Numbered from the stretch's first letter, positions 17,642 to 26,654 are shown. The stretch: DNA of 64,000 nucleotides from Candidatus Krumholzibacteriia bacterium (GCA_016744705.1 JADGDU010000018.1:37625-101624); one strand, 5' to 3'. The notes: generated by a model not told the origin, from the letters alone. Program-made: numbers and translations.

Positions 17642-18982
17642 ATGATCATTAGATTTGTTTTGTTGTCTCTGTTTCTCACTTATTCAGTGACCGCGCAGGC
17701 GGTGCCCGTGAGCGACGCTGCCCACGGCACCCGCTCGTACGATGAATACGAGAAACCCCTGGTTTGCCAGAGTTGTCATGACGACATTTACCAACAATGG
17801 ACTCAGGCCATGATGAGCCAGGCTTACACCCACCACTGGGATGAGATCGAGTATTTTGAACTGGCCATTCCCCACGCAGAAAAGGACGAGATGGTGGCCG
17901 GCGTTAAGCACGGCTGCAACGGTTGCCACGCGCCCACATCTTTCCTGGCCGGCGATACTCCTCCTCCCCGGCCCGAAGAAAACAGTCGTGCCAACGAGTC
18001 GGTGCATTGCGATCATTGTCACAGCGTCACCGGTTTTGAGGGTGATATCCCCCATAATTTCAACTGGATCAGTGAGCCGGGCCGGCTGAAGAAGGGCCCC
18101 AAGCCTGGTGTCGAATCTCCCCACCACGACACAGTGGAAAACGATTTTATCAAAACCGGAGATTTTTGCGGCACCTGTCATAATGAGATGAGCCCTTACG
18201 GCATCTGGGTGAAATCTACCCACCTGGAGTGGAAAGAAGGCCCGTATTACGAACAGGGTGTGCACTGTCAGGATTGCCATATGCCCAAAGCCAAGGGCCG
18301 ATCGGCAAAAATGGGTGAGGAGGGCATGATCGCCCAGCACCTTTTCCATGGAGCCCATGATCCGGGAAAATTGAACGGGTCTATCGAAATGCGCATGAAT
18401 CCCCTGGAGCGGGAAGTGGAATATGATGGAGCTGCGGTGATCAACGTGCAGCTCTTCAATGGCAAATGCGGTCACAAGGTTCCCAGTGGATCAGTGGAGG
18501 ACCGCATCATGTGGTTGCATGTGACAGCCACCGATAGCGAAGGAAAAACCTGGCATCTGCCTGTGGATCCCAAAGGATTTGCCGGCGAAGAGTACACCAT
18601 CGCCGCCGATGAGATGGCCTATCAGGATATGGCTATTGCCAAAAACATTCCTGATTTTGCCGGGGTCCAGCGCGATGGCGTGCCCGTGGGCGATCGTATT
18701 TTCCGCATGGCTTATTTCGACCCGCAGGGGCGCATGACCATCCAACAGTGGAACACCAAAAGTTTGGGTTTTGATTATCGCATTGGACCCCGGGAAACCA
18801 AGGTGGAGACTTTCACCTGGGAAATGCCCGATGATATTGCTTTTGGCCCGGTCAGGCTGGATGCAGTTCTTAAATACCAACGTCTGGTGACGCCGGTGGC
18901 CGAATTCCTCAACGTACCCGCCGAGGAATATGAGCCCCAGATCATCAACGTAGCCACCACCACTTTCGAAGTATTTGAATAA
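17642..18982 (+). CDS. Periplasmic pentaheme cytochrome c (cytochrome c554-like)
   Basis: 446-residue exported electron carrier. ATG 17642 is chosen because it begins a signal peptide (FVLLSLFLTYSVTAQA); the frame is open back to 17561. There are five CXXCH heme-attachment sites: CQSCH 42-46, CNGCH 92-96, CDHCH 123-127, CGTCH 176-180 and CQDCH 209-213. The N-terminal half resembles the cytochrome c554/c' superfamily. The C-terminal half (~240-446) is heme-free and beta-rich, with a CGHKVPSG segment like the GHxxPTG element of other multiheme proteins. Only 12 bases separate it from the Cyc2-like gene, so both are probably cotranscribed and exchange electrons in the periplasm. The redox partner beyond that is unknown. 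Confidence 0.85.
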   Translation: MIIRFVLLSLFLTYSVTAQAVPVSDAAHGTRSYDEYEKPLVCQSCHDDIYQQWTQAMMSQAYTHHWDEIEYFELAIPHAEKDEMVAGVKHGCNGCHAPTSFLAGDTPPPRPEENSRANESVHCDHCHSVTGFEGDIPHNFNWISEPGRLKKGPKPGVESPHHDTVENDFIKTGDFCGTCHNEMSPYGIWVKSTHLEWKEGPYYEQGVHCQDCHMPKAKGRSAKMGEEGMIAQHLFHGAHDPGKLNGSIEMRMNPLEREVEYDGAAVINVQLFNGKCGHKVPSGSVEDRIMWLHVTATDSEGKTWHLPVDPKGFAGEEYTIAADEMAYQDMAIAKNIPDFAGVQRDGVPVGDRIFRMAYFDPQGRMTIQQWNTKSLGFDYRIGPRETKVETFTWEMPDDIAFGPVRLDAVLKYQRLVTPVAEFLNVPAEEYEPQIINVATTTFEVFE

Positions 18983-18994
18983 GGAGCAGACACC

Positions 18995-20173
18995 ATGAGA
19001 AGCCCCAGAACATTCGTGATTTTCCTGTTGGTCGTACTGGCTGCGGCCATCATGCTGCCCCAAACAGCTGATGCCATTCCCGCCTTTGCGAGGACCCACA
19101 AGTTGAGTTGTAACACCTGCCACGCGCCTTTTCCCCGGCTGAAAGATTTTGGAGCGGAATTTGCGGGCAACGGATTCACCATCCCAGAGTCAGAAAAAGA
19201 TAGGGACTTTATCAGCGCAGGGGATGACCTGCTAAAGCTGAATAAAACCTTCCCCGTGGCTGCTCGTTTCGATGCATACGCATTGTTTGACAGTGACGCA
19301 GATGTGAAAGCTGATCTGCAAACACCCTGGGCCTTGAAGTTGCTTTCGGGTGGAAACCTGGCCAAGAACATTGGCTATTATTTCTATTTTTTCATGGATG
19401 AACGTGGTGAAGTGGCCGGCATTGAAGATGCTTATATTCACTTCAATAATATCGGCGGTCAGGCCTTTGATATCATGGTGGGCCAGTTCCAGACGTCCGA
19501 TCCACTGATGAAACGTGAGCTGCGTTTGACCTACGAAGATTACAACATCTACCGCACCAAAGTGGGCAGCTCCAACATCGATCTGACCTATGACCGGGGC
19601 ATCATGATGACCTATGATTTTGAATCCACCGGGACCGGCCTGGTGGGAATGATGGTCAATGGCAATGGCAAACCCGATGCTGGTGCTGATAGAAAATTCG
19701 ACAATGACAACTTCAAAAACTTTGGATTCCGTATTATCCAAAGTGTAGGCGACCCCTTGAGTCTGGGGTACTTTTTCTACAGCGGTCAGGAAATGGAAAA
19801 TGCCAGTGGTGAGAAAAACAAAGTCATGTTCCACGGACCGGATTTTGTGCTGGGCAACGGTATGTTTGATCTGACTTTCCAGTATTTGTTCAGGGAAGAT
19901 ACGGATCCAGGATTCAGCGGCGCGGACTCCGATGTGGAAACTCAGGGTCTGGTGGCTGAGTTGGTCTTCTCGCCCCGGAGGGACAAGTCGCGGCAGTATT
20001 ACACCCTGCTTTATAATCAGATTGATTCGGACTCGGATGCTGACGACTACGAAACCATCACCCTGGGTATGACCCATTTGTTTGCCCGGAACGTGCGGGG
20101 AACTTTGGAATACACCAGAAATGTCGAAGAAGAAACCAACCGTGGGGTGATCGGTTTGGTGACGGCTTTTTAA
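18995..20173 (+). CDS. Cyc2-like fused monoheme cytochrome-porin
   Basis: 392-residue exported protein with a signal peptide (residues 1-27, ending ADA). It is followed at once by IPAFARTHKLSCNTCH, with heme Cys39/Cys42/His43, and FPRLKDFGAEFAGNGF. The pattern PxFAR, then CxxCH, then FPxLxxFG and NGF is the N-terminal signature of Cyc2 fused cytochrome-porins. The remaining ~310 residues are alternating beta strands (KNIGYYFYFFM, FDIMVGQFQTSD, GTLEYTRNV) with a C-terminal VTAF, consistent with an outer-membrane barrel. It is shorter than Cyc2 iron oxidases. It should carry electrons across the outer membrane, with the pentaheme protein as periplasmic partner. AAGGAG precedes ATG 18995. Direction and donor are unknown. 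Confidence 0.75.
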   Translation: MRSPRTFVIFLLVVLAAAIMLPQTADAIPAFARTHKLSCNTCHAPFPRLKDFGAEFAGNGFTIPESEKDRDFISAGDDLLKLNKTFPVAARFDAYALFDSDADVKADLQTPWALKLLSGGNLAKNIGYYFYFFMDERGEVAGIEDAYIHFNNIGGQAFDIMVGQFQTSDPLMKRELRLTYEDYNIYRTKVGSSNIDLTYDRGIMMTYDFESTGTGLVGMMVNGNGKPDAGADRKFDNDNFKNFGFRIIQSVGDPLSLGYFFYSGQEMENASGEKNKVMFHGPDFVLGNGMFDLTFQYLFREDTDPGFSGADSDVETQGLVAELVFSPRRDKSRQYYTLLYNQIDSDSDADDYETITLGMTHLFARNVRGTLEYTRNVEEETNRGVIGLVTAF

Positions 20174-20754
20174 ACCAGAGCCCGTCCCAGATGAAACACC
20201 TGCAAAATGGCTGCAGCCGCCCTCGCGTCTTCCACGGCGCGATGGGCGGTGAATTTATCCTCCAGCTCCATCTTCCCCAAAATAGAACTCAAACTCAGCC
20301 CGCTGGTGCGGTGCTCATTGGCCGCCAGCCAAACCGTGGCCACGGCTCGTAGGTCAAAGGCCCCGCCGGCAATGTGAGTGCGGTAATCCAAGTCATATTC
20401 CTGACATTCTTTGCGCAGCAGAGGAATATCGTAATAGGCCCCAAAGGCGGCGATGATGGCCTTGTTGCGAGGGCCATACCAGTCCAGAAAGCGGGCCCCC
20501 ACCTGGTCGAAGGTCTCTTTTTCAGCCACCATTTCCGGAGTGATTTTGGTGATTTCGGTGATGAAAGGCACCACGGGAAAGCGTTCAGGGCGAACCAGTT
20601 CGCTGAAAGTATCAACCACCTCAAGGCTGCGTCGGTCCAGTCGCACGGCCCCTATTTCAATGATGCTGCTGCGCTCGATGGTATTGTTGCCCTGGTCTTC
20701 GGTGGGGCAGGTGGCTTCCAGATCGATGACCACGATGTCGGTTGTGTAGCGCAT
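20170..20754 (-). CDS. DEDDh 3'-5' exonuclease
   Basis: 194-residue exonuclease of the RNase T/DnaQ superfamily. The catalytic acidic residues are visible: Asp11 and Glu13 in IVVIDLEATC, an Asp in FGAYYDIPLL, and the His/Asp pair in HRAVEDA, which makes it DEDDh type. The insert TEDQGNNTIERSSIIEIGAV resembles the KapD/ERI-1-like branch. It probably trims RNA or DNA 3' ends in the cytosol. Its stop overlaps the convergent Cyc2-like stop by four bases. The start ATG has only a weak Shine-Dalgarno. Confidence 0.85.
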   Translation of the reverse strand: MRYTTDIVVIDLEATCPTEDQGNNTIERSSIIEIGAVRLDRRSLEVVDTFSELVRPERFPVVPFITEITKITPEMVAEKETFDQVGARFLDWYGPRNKAIIAAFGAYYDIPLLRKECQEYDLDYRTHIAGGAFDLRAVATVWLAANEHRTSGLSLSSILGKMELEDKFTAHRAVEDARAAAAILQVFHLGRALV

Positions 20755-20873
20755 TGTATATCCAGTCGGTGGCCCATCAGACCAATTGAAGCGTGCATTT
20801 TTTTCGCGAGGGTGTAATCTAACACTTCCACCGGGTTGTTGTCACTTTCATCCCTATAATAGTAAGGATCGAT

Positions 20874-21863
20874 TTGTCCGAATTATTAGCATTCGAAACT
20901 TTTCCCCCTTTGGTCAATGGCCTGGTCGTGGTCGTTTCCATCATTGTGGTGGGATTTGGCGCCGGTAGTATGGTGGATTCAGCGTCCCGTATAGCCAAGC
21001 GTTTTGGGGTATCGGAACTGATCATTGGTCTGACGGTGGTGGCTTTCGGGACCTCCGCTCCTGAATTTGCCGTCACCCTCTATTCAGCCTTTGAGGGGCA
21101 GGGCGATATTTCGGTAGGTAACATCGTCGGGTCTAATATTTTCAATTTGGGCTTCATTCTGGGTGGCTGCGCCCTTGTGCGGGCTATTCCCACTTCCCGC
21201 AAACTCTTGCAACGCGATGGAGTCGTGCTCGGTGGGGCCACCGTCTTGATTCTGGCCCTGGTGGGATGGGATTTGAATCTGGGCCGCAACGACGGTATCC
21301 TGTTATTCCTTCTGTTGGTTATTTACCTCATTTATCTGTTCAAGAATCGCCATGCGGATGAAGCGGCTTTGCATCATGAAGAAGAGAGCAGCGAAGAGAC
21401 CAAAACCCTGGTGCACGATTCTATTTTTCTGCTTCTCGGCCTGGTGGGCATCGTCGGCGGTGCCTTTATCATGGTGGAATCTGCCACCGCCCTGGCTCGC
21501 AGCATGGGCATCAGCGACTGGGTCATTGCCGTGACCATTGTGGCTGCGGGAACTTCGGCTCCGGAATTTGCCACCAGTCTGGCTGGTGTGCTCAAAGGGC
21601 GATACGAGATCAGTGCCGGTAACCTCATCGGCAGTGATATCTTCAATCTGCTGGGTGTGCTGGGAGTGGCCGGTATGATGCGGCCCATGGATATTTTACC
21701 CGAGGCCCGGATGTCGCTGTACGCCCTTTGCGCCATGGTGTTCCTGGTGCTGTACTTCATCAAAACGGGTTGGAAGGTGTCGCGGATTGAAGGCGGCATT
21801 TTGGTCCTTATTGCTTTGCTGCGCTGGGTCTTTGATTTCAGCCAGCAGGGCCCGCCTCAATAA
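20874..21863 (+). CDS. Ca2+/Na+ : cation exchanger (CaCA family, YrbG-like)
   Basis: 329-residue inner-membrane antiporter. The two inverted alpha repeats are clear: VVAFGTSAPEFAVTLYSAFEG with GNIVGSNIFNLGFILG, and VAAGTSAPEFATSLAGVLKG with GNLIGSDIFNLLGVLG. These carry the cation-coordinating Glu and Asn/Asp residues. About ten membrane segments flank an acidic central loop (HHEEESSEETK). The start is TTG 20874 with TAAGGA five bases before. A TATAAT at 20855-20860 sits so close that the leader would be very short. It is followed after 24 bases by the DUF481 gene. Confidence 0.9.
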   Translation: MSELLAFETFPPLVNGLVVVVSIIVVGFGAGSMVDSASRIAKRFGVSELIIGLTVVAFGTSAPEFAVTLYSAFEGQGDISVGNIVGSNIFNLGFILGGCALVRAIPTSRKLLQRDGVVLGGATVLILALVGWDLNLGRNDGILLFLLLVIYLIYLFKNRHADEAALHHEEESSEETKTLVHDSIFLLLGLVGIVGGAFIMVESATALARSMGISDWVIAVTIVAAGTSAPEFATSLAGVLKGRYEISAGNLIGSDIFNLLGVLGVAGMMRPMDILPEARMSLYALCAMVFLVLYFIKTGWKVSRIEGGILVLIALLRWVFDFSQQGPPQ

Positions 21864-21887
21864 GCCCAATACAGGAGTCTTGTTTAT

Positions 21888-22979
21888 ATGCAGGGGAAAT
21901 TGAATAATTTCGTCTTTTTCATTTTTATGGTTTTCACTTTGCATGGCGGCTTGGCCATGGGCCAGGATGGAGTGTGGGCTCCACCGCAACCCTCATCCCA
22001 GGACAAGGACTGGATCAAGCTCTCCTCTGGGGAATGGCTGTGGGGAACCATCGATTTGATGCGGGATGAATCCTTAAATTTTGACAGTGAAGAGCTGGAT
22101 GATTTGACCATTGATTGGGATGATGTCGTGGAAATTCACTCCTCCCGGGTGATGACCTACGCCCTGCCCGATGGCTCTCTTTTCACGGGCACATCAATTC
22201 TGAAAGACGGGACTCTGAGTATACGGACCACAGGTGGGCTGCTCCAGATCCAGCAACGGGAGGTTCTCTCCATTCTGGATGGAGAACCCAGCGAACTGAA
22301 CTTCTGGTCAGTGAAGCTGGGGGCGGATTTGAAGATCATTTCCGGTAATACCAACCAGGCCGATTTTGGCAGCCGGATATTTTTGAAAAGGGAGGCCATC
22401 CGCTCGCGAATTGATCTGCGTTACCAGGGCAGCTTCAGTACAATTGATGAAGTGGAAACCATCAACAATCACCGTGGGAATGGGGAATGGAAAATCTTCT
22501 TGTCCCGAAGGTTTTTCCTCACTCCCGTAAAAACTGAACTCTATTCTGACAAGTTCAAAAATGTTAAATTGCGCACCACCGCCAGTGTTGGGGCAGGTTA
22601 TTATATGAGTCGCAGCAGTCAGGCCGACTGGTATGTGGAATTGGGTGTAGGGTTTGAGAATACAGATTATTATTCTGTTTTACCCGGTGAAAGTGCGTCA
22701 GAGGGAAATGCCAATTTGCCATTTCGCACCACCTTAGAAATTGATCTGACAAAGACCATCGAACTGACAGCAGAATATGGGATACAGGTGGGTGTGGGAG
22801 ATGACTCCAATACGGTCCAACACACCTTCATCCTGTTTGAATTTGACTTGATTGGCGATGTTGATTTTACCGCTTCCTGGACTTGGGATCATATGACCAG
22901 CCCCAAAGAAAACTCCGATGGATTGGTGCCTAAGAAAGATGATTTTGTCATGGGTTACGGACTGGCCATCAACTTCTGA
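21888..22979 (+). CDS. DUF481 (YdiY-like) outer-membrane protein
   Basis: 363-residue exported protein with a signal peptide ending near LAMGQ (residues ~23-27). A small N-terminal domain (WIKLSSGEWLWGTI, ~45-135) resembles SH3-like modules that precede DUF481. The barrel then shows VKLGADLKIISGNTNQADFG, RSRIDLRYQGSF and a final FVMGYGLAINF strand. The family is found in the outer membranes of many Gram-negatives and has no firm function. It is probably cotranscribed with the exchanger and ends in a strong terminator. Confidence 0.75.
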   Translation: MQGKLNNFVFFIFMVFTLHGGLAMGQDGVWAPPQPSSQDKDWIKLSSGEWLWGTIDLMRDESLNFDSEELDDLTIDWDDVVEIHSSRVMTYALPDGSLFTGTSILKDGTLSIRTTGGLLQIQQREVLSILDGEPSELNFWSVKLGADLKIISGNTNQADFGSRIFLKREAIRSRIDLRYQGSFSTIDEVETINNHRGNGEWKIFLSRRFFLTPVKTELYSDKFKNVKLRTTASVGAGYYMSRSSQADWYVELGVGFENTDYYSVLPGESASEGNANLPFRTTLEIDLTKTIELTAEYGIQVGVGDDSNTVQHTFILFEFDLIGDVDFTASWTWDHMTSPKENSDGLVPKKDDFVMGYGLAINF

Positions 22980-22994
22980 TAAATGGTGAAAACG

Positions 22995-23024
22995 AAAAAG
23001 GGCGGCCATGAGGCCGCCCTTTTT
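22995..23024. terminator. Strong terminator after the DUF481 gene
   Basis: AAAAAGGGCGGCC pairs with GGCCGCCCTTTTT around ATGA, a 13-bp stem with A and T runs at its base. It can work on both strands and lies between convergent genes. Confidence 0.9.
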
Positions 23025-23043
23025 ATTGCCTTTTCATCAACCA

Positions 23044-23364
23044 TCAACCATCAAACCCAAGGTCGGTGAGGATACTCTCCACGTTCATACCATTCAGGTT
23101 CTGGCTGTGATCAGCATGCGAGCATTCGGTCTCGTTGATGTCCACTTCGTATTGGAAAGAGCTCAAAGCCACATCCACCCGGTGTTGCAGAGCGGCCGCG
23201 ATATTGCATTCTTCCAGGGTGAGCGGAGCCGGAAAATCGATCACAACATCTTTATCCAGGGCCGTGAATTCGTATTCATCATGAGAGATGTTGGCAAATG
23301 ATGCGGAGGCGAAAACAGTGATGAGGGCCAGGGCTACGACGGTGGTATTAAGCAGGTTCTTCAT
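23044..23364 (-). CDS. Small secreted protein of unknown function
   Basis: 106-residue exported protein with a signal peptide (MKNLLNTTVVALALITVFASASFA). The acidic mature part of ~80 residues has two cysteines, in LEECNIA and NETECSHADH, which could form a disulfide. AAGGAG lies eight bases before the ATG. I do not recognise a family; the spaced cysteines and the HADH segment might bind a metal. It stands alone. Confidence 0.6.
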   Translation of the reverse strand: MKNLLNTTVVALALITVFASASFANISHDEYEFTALDKDVVIDFPAPLTLEECNIAAALQHRVDVALSSFQYEVDINETECSHADHSQNLNGMNVESILTDLGFDG

Positions 23365-23497
23365 TTCTATAACTCCTTGGTAATCGGCTGTGCTGCCAAT
23401 GTGTTTTGTTGACTACACAGATACCATTGCAAGGATTTGTCCAGTTGCTAAGTTGTTTGGAAGGAGGGCTTTACGGTTTTGCCATGTGGGGGGTAAA

Positions 23498-23537
23498 GAA
23501 TAGTCTTCAATAATAATCTGAAAAATGAAGACTATTC
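23498..23537 (-). terminator. Inverted repeat after the CDF gene
   Basis: GAATAGTCTTCA and TGAAGACTATTC form a perfect 12-bp stem with a 16-base loop just downstream of the minus-strand CDF gene. The minus strand then reads TTTACC. Probably a terminator, although the T run is short. Confidence 0.55.
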
Positions 23538-23555
23538 CTCAATCGAATATTGGTT

Positions 23556-24464
23556 TTATTCCCGTCGCTCAGCTTCCACAAAAACCTTCTGCACCAAGGG
23601 CCAATTCAATTTGATTCGGGCATCCAGTTTGGCGATGGCATTTTCCACTGTTTCGGCTGTGGATTCGTTTCGAAAATCCAGACTCAAATTCACCAGCACA
23701 AATTCGGGGCCCATGTGCAGGGTGAGCACTTCGTTCACATGCTCCACCTCAGCAACTTCGTTTGCCAGTTGTCGAACCCCTTCAACCATCTCCGGCACGG
23801 CGCTTTCTCCAATGAGCAGGTCTTTGGTTTCCACAGCCAGCAGCCAGGCTGTAATGGCCAGGATTAGTCCGATGATTACAGAGGCGGTCCCATCCAGCCA
23901 CAGCCAACCCGTGAGCTGTCCCAACCAGATACCCAGGAAGGCCACGATGATACCCAGCATGGCGGCTGAATCTTCAAACAAGACCACAAAGGTTGAAGGG
24001 TCTTTGCTGCGGCGTACGGCCTGGAAGTATCCCAGCCGACCTTTGCTGCGGTTAAACTCCTTGAGGGCAAAATACCAAGCCACCCCTTCAAAGATAAAAG
24101 AAAGAGCCAGGACAATGTAGGACAGGTTTACATTTTCAATGGGCTTAGGGTGTAGGATATGGTGCACACCCTCATAGAGGGAGACCCCGGCACCTACGGC
24201 AAAAATTAATATAGCCACTACAAATGACCAGAAATAGATCTCTTTGCCATAACCGAAAGGATGCGCGGCATCAGCGGGTCGGGAGGCTTTTTTCATTCCC
24301 AGCAGAAGCAAACCCTGGTTGCCGGTATCGACTATGGAGTGGATGCCTTCGGACAACATGGCGCTGCTGCCGGTCACGCTGGCGGCAAAGAGTTTGGTGA
24401 TAGAAATCAACCCATTGCCGATAAGGGCGGCAAAGATAACTTTTTTTGATCCGGAGTGGGCCAT
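23556..24464 (-). CDS. Cation diffusion facilitator (CDF) metal efflux protein
   Basis: 302-residue inner-membrane antiporter exporting divalent metals such as Zn2+ or Fe2+. There are six membrane segments. The metal-binding signature lies in SEGIHSIVDTGNQGLLLLG (TM2), with HPFGYGKEIYFW after it. TM5 contains WLDGTASVIIGLILA. The C-terminal cytosolic domain (~210-302) has the ferredoxin-like pattern HVNEVLTLHMGPE. The HSIVDTGNQ form matches the ZNT9-like branch of the family. AGGAG is six bases before ATG. It lies downstream of the CYTH gene on the same strand. Confidence 0.88.
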   Translation of the reverse strand: MAHSGSKKVIFAALIGNGLISITKLFAASVTGSSAMLSEGIHSIVDTGNQGLLLLGMKKASRPADAAHPFGYGKEIYFWSFVVAILIFAVGAGVSLYEGVHHILHPKPIENVNLSYIVLALSFIFEGVAWYFALKEFNRSKGRLGYFQAVRRSKDPSTFVVLFEDSAAMLGIIVAFLGIWLGQLTGWLWLDGTASVIIGLILAITAWLLAVETKDLLIGESAVPEMVEGVRQLANEVAEVEHVNEVLTLHMGPEFVLVNLSLDFRNESTAETVENAIAKLDARIKLNWPLVQKVFVEAERRE

Positions 24465-24540
24465 GTCATGCTCCTGAAATAAGAATTGTAATGGGACGAG
24501 GCCACTTTAACTACTGGTGCCCTTGGGTGACAAGTTTAAG

Positions 24541-25062
24541 TTATGCCTCGCTTTTCCGCACCAACAAATCCAAATAGGCACCCTGGACCAGATCGTCCTG
24601 ATTGATGCCCAGGGCATTCATCAGTCGGTGGGCTTCTGTTTCGCCCTCTTCCGGGGAGTCACCATCGGCCAGAACGACTTCCAATTCCATAAACCACCCC
24701 AAACCCTGAACATCATCAAAATGGATACGGGTGCGACCGGCTAAAAACAGCGTACGTTCTTTAATCACCACACCCAAAACAGGCAAAGCGGCGGCCAAAA
24801 GTTTGCCCAATCCGTCCGGATCCTCAGTGCGGCTGATGGAGTAGTCGGATATTTTGGGTCCACTGGCGTTGGGCCGCTGGTAACGAATCAATTCACCGTG
24901 TCCGTCGCCAAAATCTCTCAGTTTGAGTCTTCCCTGAGGGACCGTGAAAAAGGTGTCAGTCTGGTGGATGATCTGGCCTGGGCTGGAGGTTAGCTTTGCA
25001 ACAGCTTCACGGAAAGCAACCGGATCAACGACCCGGGCTTTAATTTCAACATTTTGAGCCAC
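24541..25062 (-). CDS. CYTH-domain phosphohydrolase / class IV adenylate cyclase-like
   Basis: 173-residue soluble protein of the CYTH (CyaB/thiamine triphosphatase) superfamily. The diagnostic EIKAR (ExExK-like) strand comes at residues ~5-9 (NVEIKARVVD). It is followed by QTDTFFTVPQGRLKLRD, RYQRPNASGPKISDY, RTRIHFDDVQGLGWFMELEVV and an acidic strand, which form the tunnel that binds triphosphate and metal. The frame is open to 25104, but GTG 25062 has AAAGGAA six bases upstream and starts the domain. It could be an adenylate cyclase, a triphosphatase or a tripolyphosphatase; the sequence alone does not decide. Confidence 0.8.
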   Translation of the reverse strand: MAQNVEIKARVVDPVAFREAVAKLTSSPGQIIHQTDTFFTVPQGRLKLRDFGDGHGELIRYQRPNASGPKISDYSISRTEDPDGLGKLLAAALPVLGVVIKERTLFLAGRTRIHFDDVQGLGWFMELEVVLADGDSPEEGETEAHRLMNALGINQDDLVQGAYLDLLVRKSEA

Positions 25063-25153
25063 AGATATTCCTTTCAAAAAGGGGTTAGTCATTTTGGACA
25101 GCATACCGTTATGATTAAAAAAATGAAACTCAAGCCTTGAGGGGAAGAATAGT

Positions 25154-25864
25154 TTGTCACGGAAATGTTGGATAATTGCTCTGTTGGTAGGAACGATGAA
25201 CTTCCATGTGTCTCTGGCTCAGAACGCTTCCTGGGGTGACCTGGTGGATGATGGGGAGGCTCTCTTCACCACCGAAAATGCCTGGTGGCTGTTGGGAGGA
25301 GTGGGGGCCACCTTTTTAGTCTATGAATTTGAAGATCCAGAGGGAGCGGTCCGAGGCTTGGATGGGAGCTTTTTGGACCCCCTTTTTGATTTTGGTAATA
25401 TTTGGGGGGATATCCGGGTGCAAGCCCCTCTGGCTGTGGGCAGCTGGGCAGTGGGAAGTTGGCAGGACAATGCAAAACTGGCGCAGGTGGGCTATGATCT
25501 GACCCGTGGTCTTCTTCTGACCTATGGGGTGACCAGTGCCGGCAAATTGGTCTTCCAGAGAACCCGACCCAATGGCGATGCCTATTCGTTTCCTTCAGGG
25601 CATACCGCCACAGCGTTCACCACGGCCGGGGTATTGAGCAGGCATTATGGGCCATGGGGCACCGCCGCTGGGGTGAGCCTGGGCGTGCTCACGGCTCTGG
25701 GCCGGATGGAAGAGAATAAGCACTACGCTTCCGATGTGGTGGCCGGGGCGACCATCGGCTGGATCATCGGGCGCACTGTGGGCAGGCAGGCCCTGAATAG
25801 GGATTCTGCCTGGCAGCTGGTGCCCACCGGGCATGGGGTTGTTTTGGTTGGGCGTTTTCATTGA
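25154..25864 (+). CDS. PAP2-family membrane-associated phosphatase
   Basis: 236-residue exported or membrane phosphatase. The three PAP2 motifs are present: KLVFQRTRPNG, YSFPSGHTATAF and EENKHYASDVVAGATIG, with the catalytic His in the second and third. A signal-type N-terminus (ALLVGTMNFHVSLAQN) suggests a periplasmic active site, as in lipid-phosphate or undecaprenyl-diphosphate phosphatases. The start is TTG 25154 with GAGGGGAAG just upstream. It may act on lipid A, undecaprenyl-PP or phosphatidyl substrates. Confidence 0.83.
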   Translation: MSRKCWIIALLVGTMNFHVSLAQNASWGDLVDDGEALFTTENAWWLLGGVGATFLVYEFEDPEGAVRGLDGSFLDPLFDFGNIWGDIRVQAPLAVGSWAVGSWQDNAKLAQVGYDLTRGLLLTYGVTSAGKLVFQRTRPNGDAYSFPSGHTATAFTTAGVLSRHYGPWGTAAGVSLGVLTALGRMEENKHYASDVVAGATIGWIIGRTVGRQALNRDSAWQLVPTGHGVVLVGRFH

Positions 25865-25868
25865 TGCG

Positions 25869-25882
25869 CCTGAGGCCTCAGG
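25869..25882. promoter_or_regulatory. 14-nt perfect palindrome upstream of the DUF4136 lipoprotein gene
   Basis: CCTGAGGCCTCAGG is fully self-complementary and begins five bases after the PAP2 stop. Downstream, TTGTAA, a 17-base spacer and TACCTT could be a weak promoter for the following pair. It could be an operator or a weak hairpin. Confidence 0.3.
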
Positions 25883-25965
25883 GAAATGAGCACAGCAGTT
25901 GTAAAAAGATCATTCTTAGTGTACCTTTCCTCGCGAACATCATTCTTTTTAACACAGGAGATACC

Positions 25966-26640
25966 ATGAGATCTTTGACGAATAGCCGAATATTGTTGCT
26001 GCTTGGCACCATGACGGCTTTGGCCTTGGTGCTGGGGGCTTGTTATCCCAACCAGCCAGAAGATTTGGGTGAAATTGGCATTGTTATCACCACCGACAAC
26101 CCTGATGGAAACTACGACGGATTGCTCTATTGGGCCATGCCCGATACGGTGACACCCGTCATCGACCCATTGGATGAATCGTCATTGCCCCTGCCTCGGC
26201 AATATGATGATTTGATCCTGTCCCAAATTGCTGAGGAAATGGCCGACCGCGGATTCATCCGTGTCTTCAATCCCAGCTTTGCAGATGGCGATACCTTCCC
26301 CCATGTGGTGGTCAAGGTAGGAGCCGTGCAAAGTGATGCCTACGTAGGGTATATTTCCTACGGTGGTTATTGGGGTGGCTATCCCGGTTACGGTTGGGGT
26401 TATCCCACCACGAGCTATTACCAATACACCCAGGGTACCATCATGTGGACCATGGCTGATTGGCGCGGTGTCACTGAAGACAACGCAGCCGATCCTGATG
26501 TGGTCACACCAGGTCTTTGGGCCGCTGCTATCAATGGCGCTCTGAGCGGCCAAACCAGTGGCAACCCCAATGTTGATATCCCCGCAGGTATCAGCCAGTG
26601 CTTCACCCAGTCCACCTACATCCAGGCTACCAGCCGCTAG
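25966..26640 (+). CDS. DUF4136-like lipoprotein
   Basis: 224-residue lipoprotein with a signal peptide and lipobox LGAC at residues ~22-25. The mature part resembles DUF4136 (YDDLILSQIAEEMADRGFIRV, then VVVKVGAVQSD). It has a Gly/Tyr-rich segment (YGGYWGGYPGYGWGYP) as often seen in this family, then TIMWTMADWRG and a final WAAAINGALSG region. ATG 25966 has AGGAG eight bases upstream; the frame continues upstream without a better start. The small barrel gene follows after 14 bases, and the two are likely an envelope operon. Function unknown. Confidence 0.72.
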   Translation: MRSLTNSRILLLLGTMTALALVLGACYPNQPEDLGEIGIVITTDNPDGNYDGLLYWAMPDTVTPVIDPLDESSLPLPRQYDDLILSQIAEEMADRGFIRVFNPSFADGDTFPHVVVKVGAVQSDAYVGYISYGGYWGGYPGYGWGYPTTSYYQYTQGTIMWTMADWRGVTEDNAADPDVVTPGLWAAAINGALSGQTSGNPNVDIPAGISQCFTQSTYIQATSR

Positions 26641-26654
26641 AAAGGAGTCTCATC

